21,977 nt of DNA from Moraxella lacunata (GTDB lineage Bacteria; Pseudomonadota; Gammaproteobacteria; Pseudomonadales; Moraxellaceae), in assembly GCF_002027545.1 (NCBI RefSeq), contig NZ_MXAN01000054.1:1-21977 (forward strand), read 5' to 3'. Below, one piece after another: positions 16,701-21,977 of the stretch. Below the pieces are notes generated by a model. That model had not been told where the DNA came from and searched no databases. It saw only the letters and a list, made by a program, of their open reading frames with translations. A program made the translations under genes and the position numbers. Within the stretch, counting starts at the first letter, position 1; each line of letters opens with the position of its first letter.

Positions 16701-17518
16701 GTTTCAATCTGACGCTCAATGCCAAAGCGGGTAAATAGGGGTTCATAATCGGTATATTTACGCAATTTGCCCATTTGGGTTGGCATGACAGACGCAATAA
16801 AGTGAGCCGCTTCGTTATAGGCGTTCTCAGAGTCAATCCACACTTCGCCGATGTCATCACGCAGATAATCACGCACGGCACGAGTAACCACGCCTGCTTC
16901 TTGGTGAACAAGGCAGGGGCTTGGGCGAGTGCGGTTTTGTTCTAGGATAGATGACCACGCATCAAGCAGGTGGTTTAGGTCGTTTTGTAGGTCATCAAAG
17001 CCCTTGCCAATCCCTGCCGTGCGTACAATCACACTCATGCCACGGGGTATTGATAGACTGGCGATGATTTGCTTCATTTCATCACGCACTTTGCCTGAGA
17101 TTTGACGGCTGATACCGCCCCCTTTGGCGTTGTTTGGCATGAGTACCAAATACCGCCCAGCCAGCGAGATGTAGGTGGACAAGGCTGCCCCTTTGTTGCC
17201 ACGTTCTTCTTTTTCGACTTGAACGATGACGCTGTCGCCTTCTTTGATGATGTCTCGGATATTGTCGGTGCGTGGGTTGCCTTTGAGATACTCAGGGGCA
17301 ATCTCACGCAGGGGCAAAAAGCCCTGACGAGCCGAGCCGTATTCCACAAATACCGCTTCTAATGACGGCTCCACACGGGTAATATGCCCCTTGTAGATGT
17401 TGGCTTTTTTTTGTTCACGAGTGCGATTTTCTAGGTCAAAATCGTAAAGGTGGTGGTCTTTGCACAGTGCCACACGAATCTCTTCGTTGTGGGTGGCGTT
17501 GATAAGAATGCGTTTCAT
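13715..17518 (-). CDS. rne: Ribonuclease E
   Basis: RNase E is the main endonuclease of mRNA decay and of rRNA and tRNA maturation, and the scaffold of the degradosome. The start MKRILIN at 17518 is chosen because AAGGAA stands just before it; an in-frame ATG 9 codons upstream lacks one. Residues about 36-120 are the S1 domain. The catalytic core has metal-binding Asp299 in DINSAKSTKG and Asp342 in IVIDFIDM, spaced 43 apart as in E. coli (303 and 346). The Zn-link is CPRC with Cys400 and Cys403. From about residue 530 the protein is disordered, with Lys/Arg/Asp/Glu-rich stretches followed by Ala/Pro/Thr-rich ones, ending in a Lys-Pro-rich tail (KKPKPAKAKTPKPAKTPAKR). At 1267 residues it is longer than E. 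coli's 1061, nearly all in this scaffold. It is divergent from rluC, as in enterobacteria. Confidence 0.95.
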   Translation of the reverse strand: MKRILINATHNEEIRVALCKDHHLYDFDLENRTREQKKANIYKGHITRVEPSLEAVFVEYGSARQGFLPLREIAPEYLKGNPRTDNIRDIIKEGDSVIVQVEKEERGNKGAALSTYISLAGRYLVLMPNNAKGGGISRQISGKVRDEMKQIIASLSIPRGMSVIVRTAGIGKGFDDLQNDLNHLLDAWSSILEQNRTRPSPCLVHQEAGVVTRAVRDYLRDDIGEVWIDSENAYNEAAHFIASVMPTQMGKLRKYTDYEPLFTRFGIERQIETAYQREVRLPSGGSIVIDQTEAMVAIDINSAKSTKGSDVSETAYHTNLEAADEIARQLRLRDMGGLIVIDFIDMNDPQHQKDVEKRLIDATRYDRARVQFAEISKFGLMEMSRQRLRPSLEEATGYLCPRCHGNGMIRDLRSLALSIMRQIEQIALKERMGEIQAEVPTEIAAFLLNEKRESLVYLEQDSGTRITVLPHAHLESPNFSLHFNPDGFAPASYERIVDVEERENIDRGYEVNWQTKTDEPTTVANRWQKADNATAKAKDQKGDNKRDKAPQETPKQSQEVKAVAWLSNLFAPKPQARLTHALNNADAAAAIESIVNGGASSLGAFGQINLPKPSETTSKEAPQKPERAERNTRTERDDKYKKKSKPANDDKNDKAEKREGVRDTQGDKDKNRAERRKKEQDYYPKREPHSQREPRGETVRGETLKPADKADMVNANSHQSGKISHDKTDKGADKSTAKPQAHESKPESKHEPRADKGTDKPTKADRTTHKSANPDEVVLHISPITEPEMTGDVVHVSLDNSKPKPKRTKVERAEKTEPADEPSKDSDVADLAVPTEVQAEVVAETIGVDGDVTAPVTAPADDIGANQTGQVTSTQVDEVSTHANDMIQRTDAPTANVVSAERLTTLAQEMNKAINDPRVVAVALREKLGLTKAQPAPTTTRPTITGTAGEFIQSVLGDTLPQAWRDDFVAHFLRAVDTIHADKPTETHSATDGEQAFEQAFAEQFANYGYAPLSDEYLADFAEHTTAQRAWHIGQGKTEAIPRPIAQRASNDPRGQHPDLGTSPILDETVGKSVPNVVADETAAPATEAHKPEPVDSPDLPAGDMAEPLPPKTEPSTNDTTEPSLLESASDTMDKVLESAESALESLVQALDDIISPADEPKDDGQTSDSKAPKASDKASDETTKTSPTSYKDMIESVSGQLLQPTGILNLVTPKKPKPAKAKTPKPAKTPAKRTSKAAQKAEVVKRKPKADDNAPLDNPSSDDNQA

Positions 17519-17944
17519 GATGTTCCTTAAAAAAGTAAACATCAAGGCGGTAAGATAGGGCGTTGCCTATTAGACAAATGGTTGGGCTTTATGGTGTGTT
17601 AGGTTTGCAAAAATCGGATACATGAGTATCCTTGTTTTGGCTTTTTACAATAAAAATCTACAAAACTAAAAACCCATTTGGTAAATGATTACCAAATCAG
17701 TTCAACGCCTAAAAAATTGGTTGGGAATAACCCTTAATCATACAGTCATCGCTTGCACCGATCAGACCAAACAGCGGATTCTACAAAAACAGTGTTTGTC
17801 TTGTGTTTTTGTGTGTGTTTGGCAAAAAATCTTACGCACCTTGATGTGCAAAATAAAAAATTGGGTGGGCTACCTGTGATGAATATAAATAATCAATACC
17901 AAGATTATGTTTGGTATTTTTAATCAAAACGCCATTTTTGGCAA
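17519..17944 (-). promoter_or_regulatory. Long structured leader of rne
   Basis: The gap between rne and rluC is 520 bp. A possible promoter for rne is TTGCCA (17939-17944) with TAAAAA (17917-17922), 16 bp apart; it is weak, and if used the leader would be about 390 bases. On the minus strand the leader has two hairpins followed by T runs: ATTTGGTAA/TTACCAAAT (17676-17697) then GGGTTTTT, and GGATAC-TCAT-GTATCC (17616-17631) then GATTTTTG. A third, AATACCAA/TTGGTATT (17895-17918), overlaps the possible -10. In E. coli, RNase E autoregulates by cutting its own long leader; a similar role here is inferred. Confidence 0.45.
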
Positions 17945-18038
17945 AAATTTCACTTTTGTCATCACTTTATTTGGTAACGTGCTAAACTATATCAGATTTA
18001 CCCAAATTTTCCTATCAAAATTTTAAAAATTTAACAAT

Positions 18039-19034
18039 ATGACCCAAAATTCCCCCAAAACGCCCCAATCGGCTGATGATGTGATTAGCGATTTTAGCCG
18101 TGTCAATTTTTTGACCGTAACTGCCAACCAAGACGGACAACGCATTGATAATTTTTTGCTCGCTCGCCTAAAAGGCTTGCCCCGCTCGCACCTATATAAG
18201 CTCATCAGAGACGATGAAATTCGTATCAACAAAAAACGCTGTAAGCCCCATGACCGCCTAAGTGTGGGCGATGTCGTGCGTGTCGCTCCCATTCGCCTAT
18301 CGTTGCGTGATGAGCCTGTGGTGTCAGATGACTTTGCCAAAGGCTTGCTTGGACGAGTGGTCTTTGAAAATGACGGCTTGATTGTGCTAAACAAACCGCA
18401 CGGCTTGGCGGTGCATGGCGGAAGTGGCGAGAGTTTTGGGGTGATTGAAGCCATGCGAGTGGCAACGGGCAAAAAATATTTAGAACTCATTCACAGGATT
18501 GACAAAGACACATCGGGGCTACTCCTTATTGCCAAAAAACGCAGTAGCTTGAAAGACTTACAAGCCCATTTTAGAGAAAAAACCATACAAAAAGACTATC
18601 TGTGCGTGGTGCATGGGACGGTCAAGAGCGGTCAAAAAATAGACAAGCCATTACTCAAATACACCCTAAAAAATGGCGAAAGACGAGTTAGGGTAGATAA
18701 AGACGGCAAGCCGTCCCAAACCGTGATAGAAGTCTTGGCAAATTTTGAGATAGACGGCATGGCGGTAAGCCTTGTCAAGGCAAGTCCCTTGACAGGACGC
18801 ACGCACCAAATCCGTGTGCATATGGCAAGTATCGGTCATGCCTTGCTTGGCGATGACAAATATCAGTCGCCCACGCAAGCAAGCCTTGCGACTCAAAAAG
18901 GCATAAAACGACTGTGTCTGCACGCTTGGCGGATTGCCGTGCCAAGCGATGACGGTGTACAGGTGTTGGAAGCGGATATGCCCGATGATATGAGGGGGAT
19001 TGTGGGGGATAGGGTTTGGGGTTATAACGCCTAA
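18039..19034 (+). CDS. rluC: 23S rRNA pseudouridine synthase RluC
   Basis: RluC makes pseudouridines 955, 2504 and 2580 in 23S rRNA in E. coli. The 331-residue protein has an N-terminal S4 RNA-binding domain at about 27-85 (RIDNFLLARLKGLPRSHLYK, then INKKRCKPHDRLSVGD). The RluA-type catalytic domain follows, with motif HRIDKDTSGLLLIAKK in which Asp155 is the catalytic residue. The conserved RTHQIRVHMASIGHALLGDD block lies towards the C-terminus. The length agrees with RluC (319 in E. coli). The divergent position next to rne supports rluC over rluD or rluA. No good ribosome site precedes the ATG. A repeat copy and a hairpin with T run follow. Confidence 0.92.
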   Translation: MTQNSPKTPQSADDVISDFSRVNFLTVTANQDGQRIDNFLLARLKGLPRSHLYKLIRDDEIRINKKRCKPHDRLSVGDVVRVAPIRLSLRDEPVVSDDFAKGLLGRVVFENDGLIVLNKPHGLAVHGGSGESFGVIEAMRVATGKKYLELIHRIDKDTSGLLLIAKKRSSLKDLQAHFREKTIQKDYLCVVHGTVKSGQKIDKPLLKYTLKNGERRVRVDKDGKPSQTVIEVLANFEIDGMAVSLVKASPLTGRTHQIRVHMASIGHALLGDDKYQSPTQASLATQKGIKRLCLHAWRIAVPSDDGVQVLEADMPDDMRGIVGDRVWGYNA

Positions 19035-19093
19035 GATGCCATTTTATTTGGTCTTGGTTTAAAAAGTACACTATACAAAATGAAAAAGTACCA

Positions 19094-19171
19094 CGGTTTC
19101 CGTTCGTGGTGAGCTAAGTCGAACCATGACGGAAACCGACCCGCAGGCATAGCTCAGGGCGAACGGTTTTT
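19094..19171. repeat. Palindromic intergenic repeat, copy 3 of 3
   Basis: CCGTTCG (19100-19106) and CGAACGG (19160-19165) bound a slightly shorter unit of 66 bp. The core reads GTGGTGAGCTAAGTCGAACC, with AAG in place of TTG relative to copies 1 and 2. An inner GGTTTCCGT...ACGGAAACC hairpin is formed. A T run follows the right arm. It lies 60 bp after rluC. Confidence 0.78.
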
Positions 19172-19204
19172 GTAGTAAAATACAATTTTGTTGGCTGTAA
19201 GTAG

Positions 19205-19226
19205 GGTGCGTACCACGCACCTTTTT
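19205..19226 (+). terminator. GC-rich hairpin with T run after rluC
   Basis: GGTGCGT (19205-19211), loop ACC, ACGCACC (19215-19221), then five T. This fits a terminator for rluC, although 170 bp from its stop. It resembles the hairpin at 8546-8562 and may belong to a repeat family used as terminators. Confidence 0.6.
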
Positions 19227-19293
19227 AAAAACTATCGTTTTCAATCAAGGTATTACCCCATTGTTTAAAATCTGATGATACTACCAAACCCAA

Positions 19294-19662
19294 CTACGCC
19301 ATAGGATTAACAAAATCAATGGGTAAATGCATAAAATCCTTTTCATTTCTGCTTACCAATATCAAATCATGACAAATGGCGGTTGCTCCGATGATTGCGT
19401 CTGGGGTTTTGGTTTTCTTGATACGGCGAATGTCAGCACTTTTAAAAATAATCTCACGGCTTACATCAAGCCATATAAAATTATCTTGCAAAAATGTTTT
19501 GGTTGCGGTCAAATCATCATCATTCATATCAAAAGACAAAACTTCCGATACGGTAATGGTAGAGATTGCCAAATTACCACGATGTTTATCCAAAAAGTTT
19601 ACGGCTTGTGGCATATTTGCCAAATGATAAATGATGATATTGGTATCAATCAAATACATCAT
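19294..19662 (-). CDS. vapC: PIN-domain toxin VapC
   Basis: A 122-residue PIN-domain ribonuclease, the toxin of a VapBC pair; family members cleave tRNA or rRNA. The acidic active-site residues are in place: Asp6 in LIDTNII, Glu40 in TVSEVL, Asp88 in KTPDAIIGA, and Asn106/Asp109 in VSRNEKDF. Its ATG overlaps the vapB TGA as ATGA, and GGGAG lies just upstream, so translation is coupled. A second ATG directly follows and could be the start instead. No damage is seen, so it should be active when free of its antitoxin. Confidence 0.9.
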   Translation of the reverse strand: MMYLIDTNIIIYHLANMPQAVNFLDKHRGNLAISTITVSEVLSFDMNDDDLTATKTFLQDNFIWLDVSREIIFKSADIRRIKKTKTPDAIIGATAICHDLILVSRNEKDFMHLPIDFVNPMA

Positions 19663-19895
19663 TCACGCTCCCACTCTCGCACCCATTCACTGCGAATTTG
19701 ACGTTCATATTCCAAACCGTCAATGCCCCTGCCTTGCAAAATCCCTGCAACCGCCATAAGGCTATCTTTTGGTTTCTCTCCGCTCAATGTGCCGATGACT
19801 TTACCGTGATTGGTAAATGCTACTGTTTGCCCTTGTTCTACCGCTAGGATTTGTTGTTGAACCACTTGGGGCAATAGGCTGATTTCTATAACCAT
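19659..19895 (-). CDS. vapB: Phd/VapB-type antitoxin
   Basis: A 78-residue antitoxin starting MVIEISLLPQVVQQQILAVE. The N-terminal region with QGQTVAFTNHGKVIGTLSG looks like the Phd/YefM-type DNA-binding fold (compare E-x-G-x-x-V-x-I-T-x-x-G-K). The C-terminal part, from about residue 48 (MAVAGILQGRGID) to REWERE, is the likely toxin-binding tail. A longer reading to 19985 was rejected because the extra 30 residues run through gene-free DNA. Such antitoxins usually repress their own operon with the toxin. The pair is divergent from ppx, with a shared 141-bp gap. Confidence 0.85.
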   Translation of the reverse strand: MVIEISLLPQVVQQQILAVEQGQTVAFTNHGKVIGTLSGEKPKDSLMAVAGILQGRGIDGLEYERQIRSEWVREWERE

Positions 19896-20036
19896 AATGT
19901 TACTCTTTGACTTTGATTTAACACCCCCATTGTAAAACACCCACCACCCCAAATCAACCCAATTTCCCCAAAAAGCCCTAGACAATTTGCCAATTTTATT
20001 TTACAGTAGTCATTTATATTTTTTGGAAAAACCGCC

Positions 20037-21593
20037 ATGAAACCTGTAATGATAGACACGACCGCCCGCCACGAAGCCATTGCCAAATCCATTTCTGACA
20101 CAGGGCTGTCCCGTGATGAACTAATCGGAGCGATAGACTTGGGATCAAACAGTTTTCACTTGGCAATCGCTCGGCTTGACCATGGCGAAGTTCGCCGTAT
20201 CGCCAGCATTTCTGAAAAAGTGCAATTAGGGGCAGGGCTTGATGAAAACAACGTCCTATCTGAGGAAGCCATGGAGCGTGGCATTGACTGCCTAAAACGC
20301 TTTTTGCCCCATGTCAGCGAAATCAGCCCCGACCGCCTAAGGGTGGTGGCAACCAACGCCCTAAGAAAGGCGGTGAACGCCCAAGAATTTATCCGCCGTG
20401 CCAATGCCTTTTTGCCAAAGCCCATTGAAGTCATCGCAGGGCGTGAAGAAGCTCGCCTTATCTATCTTGGCGTGTCGCACTCTAACGCCAGTACCGACAA
20501 ACGCCTTGTGATTGACATTGGTGGGGGCAGTACCGAATTTATCATCGGACAAGGGTTTGAACCCATTGAAATGGAAAGTTTGCAAATGGGCTGTGTGTCT
20601 TTTACTCGTAAATTTTTTGCAGACGGGCGTATCAGCGAGCGTGCCTTTGACGGGGCGATGACGGCAACCCAAACCGAGCTTTTGAGCATTGCCAAACGCT
20701 ACAAAAAAACAGGCTGGGATAACGCCATCGCGTCATCTGGCACAGCAAAGGCGTGTAAACTTGGGCTAGAAGAGCTTGGATTTGCCAAAGATGTCATCAC
20801 GCTGGACGGCATGATAAAATTAAAAAAACACCTTATCAAACTTGGCAACATTGACAAAATCACCTTTGAAGGGGTAAAAGCTCATCGCCAAGCGGTATTC
20901 CCAGCAGGAGTGGCGGAGCTTTTGGCAATCATGCAAACGCTTGATATTAAAGAGCTTTATTATTCAGACGGGGCGTTGCGTGAAGGCGTGATGTATGACA
21001 TGCTGGGGCGACTTGATAATGAAGACGTGCGAGACCGTTCGGTGTCCGCCCTTGCTGAGCGGTATTCGGTGGATTTTAAGCAGGCAGGGCGTGTCATGAC
21101 GACTTGTGGGCGACTGTTTGATATGGTCAAGGCGGATTTGGGCTTTGATGATGAAGACAGGGACTTGCTCCGCCGTGCGTCCAACTTGCATGAGATTGGG
21201 CTTGCCGTGGGTCATAGCAACTATCAGCGTCATAGTGCGTATTTGTTGGAGTTCTCAGACATTGCAGGCTTTGCTCAATCAGGGCAGGCGAGCATGGCTC
21301 AAATCGCTCTAAACCACAGACGAAAACTTAAATCCGAAAACCTAGATATTATTGAAAACCTAGGCGGTCGCAAACTTGCCTATTTGTGCCTGATTTTACG
21401 CCTTGCCGTTACCGCCAACCATTCTCGCACCATAAAATCCGCCCCCATTTATCTGTCGGTCATGGATAAAGACAAAGACCATTGGAAAATCACGCTAGGC
21501 GACGGCTTGCACAAAGAGCTTATCAGCACCCAATTGACCGCCGACATTGCCCAGTTTGCCAAATGGGGGGTAAAGTTGTCGGTGGTGGGGTAA
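20037..21593 (+). CDS. ppx: Exopolyphosphatase Ppx/GppA
   Basis: This enzyme releases phosphate from the ends of long polyphosphate; GppA members also hydrolyse pppGpp. The ASKHA-fold motifs are visible: phosphate-1 loop GAIDLGSNSFHLAIA from Gly31, the conserved catalytic-glutamate region IAGREEARLIYLGV near 133-146, and phosphate-2 loop VIDIGGGSTEF with Asp160. The C-terminal half is an HD-like domain, including LLRRASNLHEIGLAVGHSNY and ALNHRRK. The 518 residues match Ppx (513 in E. coli) better than GppA (494), though the two cannot be told apart with certainty. The neighbour downstream starts 4 bp after the stop. No promoter was pinned down in the gap shared with vapB. Confidence 0.92.
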   Translation: MKPVMIDTTARHEAIAKSISDTGLSRDELIGAIDLGSNSFHLAIARLDHGEVRRIASISEKVQLGAGLDENNVLSEEAMERGIDCLKRFLPHVSEISPDRLRVVATNALRKAVNAQEFIRRANAFLPKPIEVIAGREEARLIYLGVSHSNASTDKRLVIDIGGGSTEFIIGQGFEPIEMESLQMGCVSFTRKFFADGRISERAFDGAMTATQTELLSIAKRYKKTGWDNAIASSGTAKACKLGLEELGFAKDVITLDGMIKLKKHLIKLGNIDKITFEGVKAHRQAVFPAGVAELLAIMQTLDIKELYYSDGALREGVMYDMLGRLDNEDVRDRSVSALAERYSVDFKQAGRVMTTCGRLFDMVKADLGFDDEDRDLLRRASNLHEIGLAVGHSNYQRHSAYLLEFSDIAGFAQSGQASMAQIALNHRRKLKSENLDIIENLGGRKLAYLCLILRLAVTANHSRTIKSAPIYLSVMDKDKDHWKITLGDGLHKELISTQLTADIAQFAKWGVKLSVVG

Positions 21594-21597
21594 ATCC

Positions 21598-21849
21598 ATG
21601 ACCGCACACAAGAGCAATGACAACATTCCAAGCCGTATGAGTATTCCCTTACCATTTGTCATCATGCGTGAGAATGTCGACAAAGAGCAACTTGTCGAGC
21701 AATATGGCAGAGTTTTTCAAAATGCTTGGCGGATTTATGGTTTCTTTATGATAATGATGATAATGCCAATAGCATGGTCGTTCATTGGTGGTGCGACACC
21801 AGATGATTTAATAGACCCCTTTCCAAACCAACAACACATCATGTTATAA
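21598..21849 (+). CDS. Small membrane protein, apparently truncated by an insertion sequence
   Basis: An 83-codon frame starts 4 bp after ppx, with GGGG 7 bases upstream, so it is probably co-transcribed with ppx. Residues 1-45 are polar (EQLVEQYGRVFQNAWRIYG) and residues about 48-67 are a membrane helix (FFMIMMIMPIAWSFIGG). From about residue 72 the reading enters sequence that looks like the end of an IS5-type element, and the last dozen residues (IDPFPNQQHIML) would then be IS-encoded. The original C-terminus would lie beyond the window. I do not recognise the family. Confidence 0.6.
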   Translation: MTAHKSNDNIPSRMSIPLPFVIMRENVDKEQLVEQYGRVFQNAWRIYGFFMIMMIMPIAWSFIGGATPDDLIDPFPNQQHIML

Positions 21850-21850
21850 T
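21842..21850 (+). promoter_or_regulatory. Extended -10 of the insertion sequence transposase
   Basis: TGTTATAAT: a perfect -10 hexamer (21845-21850) with the TGN extension, 28 bp before the transposase ATG. The -35 region is poor. Confidence 0.55.
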
Positions 21851-21877
21851 ACCCATTTAACCTTAAAAAACCAAGAC

Positions 21878-21977
21878 ATGACACCCAAGCAAGCTGAAAA
21901 ACTAAACGACAGTGAGTTTAAACGATACTTTGGTATAAAAAGAACTACTTATCAACACATGCTTACAATACTCCAAG
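21878..21977 (+). CDS. IS5-family transposase, N-terminal part (runs off window)
   Basis: The first 33 codons read MTPKQAEKLNDSEFKRYFGI, then KRTTYQHMLTILQ. The LNDSEF-R-x-x-G-hK-x-x-T/F-x-x-M pattern is the helix-turn-helix start of IS5-type transposases that carry a DDE_Tnp_4 catalytic domain further on. No catalytic residues are within the window, so whether the gene is complete cannot be judged. Confidence 0.7.
   Translation, partial: MTPKQAEKLNDSEFKRYFGIKRTTYQHMLTILQ

Larger units (their letters stand above)
21813..21977 (+). mobile_element. IS5-family insertion sequence, left end (partial)
   Basis: The supposed left terminal repeat begins near AGACCCCTTTCCAAACC at 21813, similar to ends of IS5-type elements (inference; the right end is outside the window). 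It is followed by an extended -10 and a transposase start. The exact border and target duplication cannot be seen from one end. Confidence 0.55.

Noticed and set aside
17519..17545. A start for RNase E nine codons upstream
   Set aside because: The added residues are not found at the conserved MKRILIN start of the family, and the good AAGGAA site falls just before the inner ATG.
17685..17879. A 64-codon plus-strand frame in the rne-rluC gap
   Set aside because: It lies opposite the rne leader hairpins, lacks a ribosome site and has low-complexity composition.
19896..19985. A 30-residue N-terminal extension of the antitoxin
   Set aside because: It is Trp/Gly-rich translation of gene-free DNA and does not fit the antitoxin fold, which starts at MVIEISLL.
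1..21977. CRISPR array or cas genes
   Set aside because: No regularly spaced direct repeats and no Cas-like protein were seen.

Overview
The window looks like chromosome from a Moraxellaceae gammaproteobacterium, most likely Moraxella. This rests on the low to moderate GC content, the protein styles (MetQ, Ppx, RNase E and UvrA of gammaproteobacterial type), the divergent rne/rluC pair, and short intergenic palindromic repeats with CCGTTCG/CGAACGG arms. The genus is inferred from overall impression, not from a database search.

Layout. (1) 1-2985: methionine importer genes metN-metI-metQ on the minus strand, with a hairpin terminator and a palindromic element between metI and metQ. (2) 2986-3744: gene-free DNA whose first part is a 211-bp inverted-repeat element flanked by a perfect 14-bp direct repeat. 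(3) 3745-7329: a glycine-zipper protein, a strong terminator, then uvrA. (4) 7330-11686: an AT-rich unrecognised two-helix membrane protein gene, a TatD-family hydrolase gene, tcdA, and an AAA+ ATPase gene, all on the plus strand and ending in a terminator. (5) 11711-13513: a decaying region. It holds a gene split by one in-frame TAA, nested palindromes, a ribbon-helix-helix antitoxin gene broken by a frameshift, its small partner gene, and a possible 47-residue hydrophobic peptide. (6) 13524-19034: tRNA-Pro(GGG), a very long rne with a structured leader, and divergent rluC. (7) 19094-21593: a repeat copy, a vapBC toxin-antitoxin pair and ppx. (8) 21598-21977: a small membrane protein gene apparently cut by an IS5-type insertion sequence whose transposase runs off the end.

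How the genes work together. MetN, MetI and MetQ form one ABC importer. RNase E and RluC are a conserved divergent pair in RNA metabolism. VapB and VapC form a toxin-antitoxin operon. The remaining housekeeping genes (uvrA, tatD-like, tcdA, ppx) act independently. Accessory material sits in the spaces between them, and I see no clear CRISPR, phage or complete known defence system. The best candidates for something undescribed are the AT-rich membrane protein at 7389-8531, the AAA+ ATPase with an unrecognised N-terminal half at 10476-11624, and the small inverted-repeat elements.
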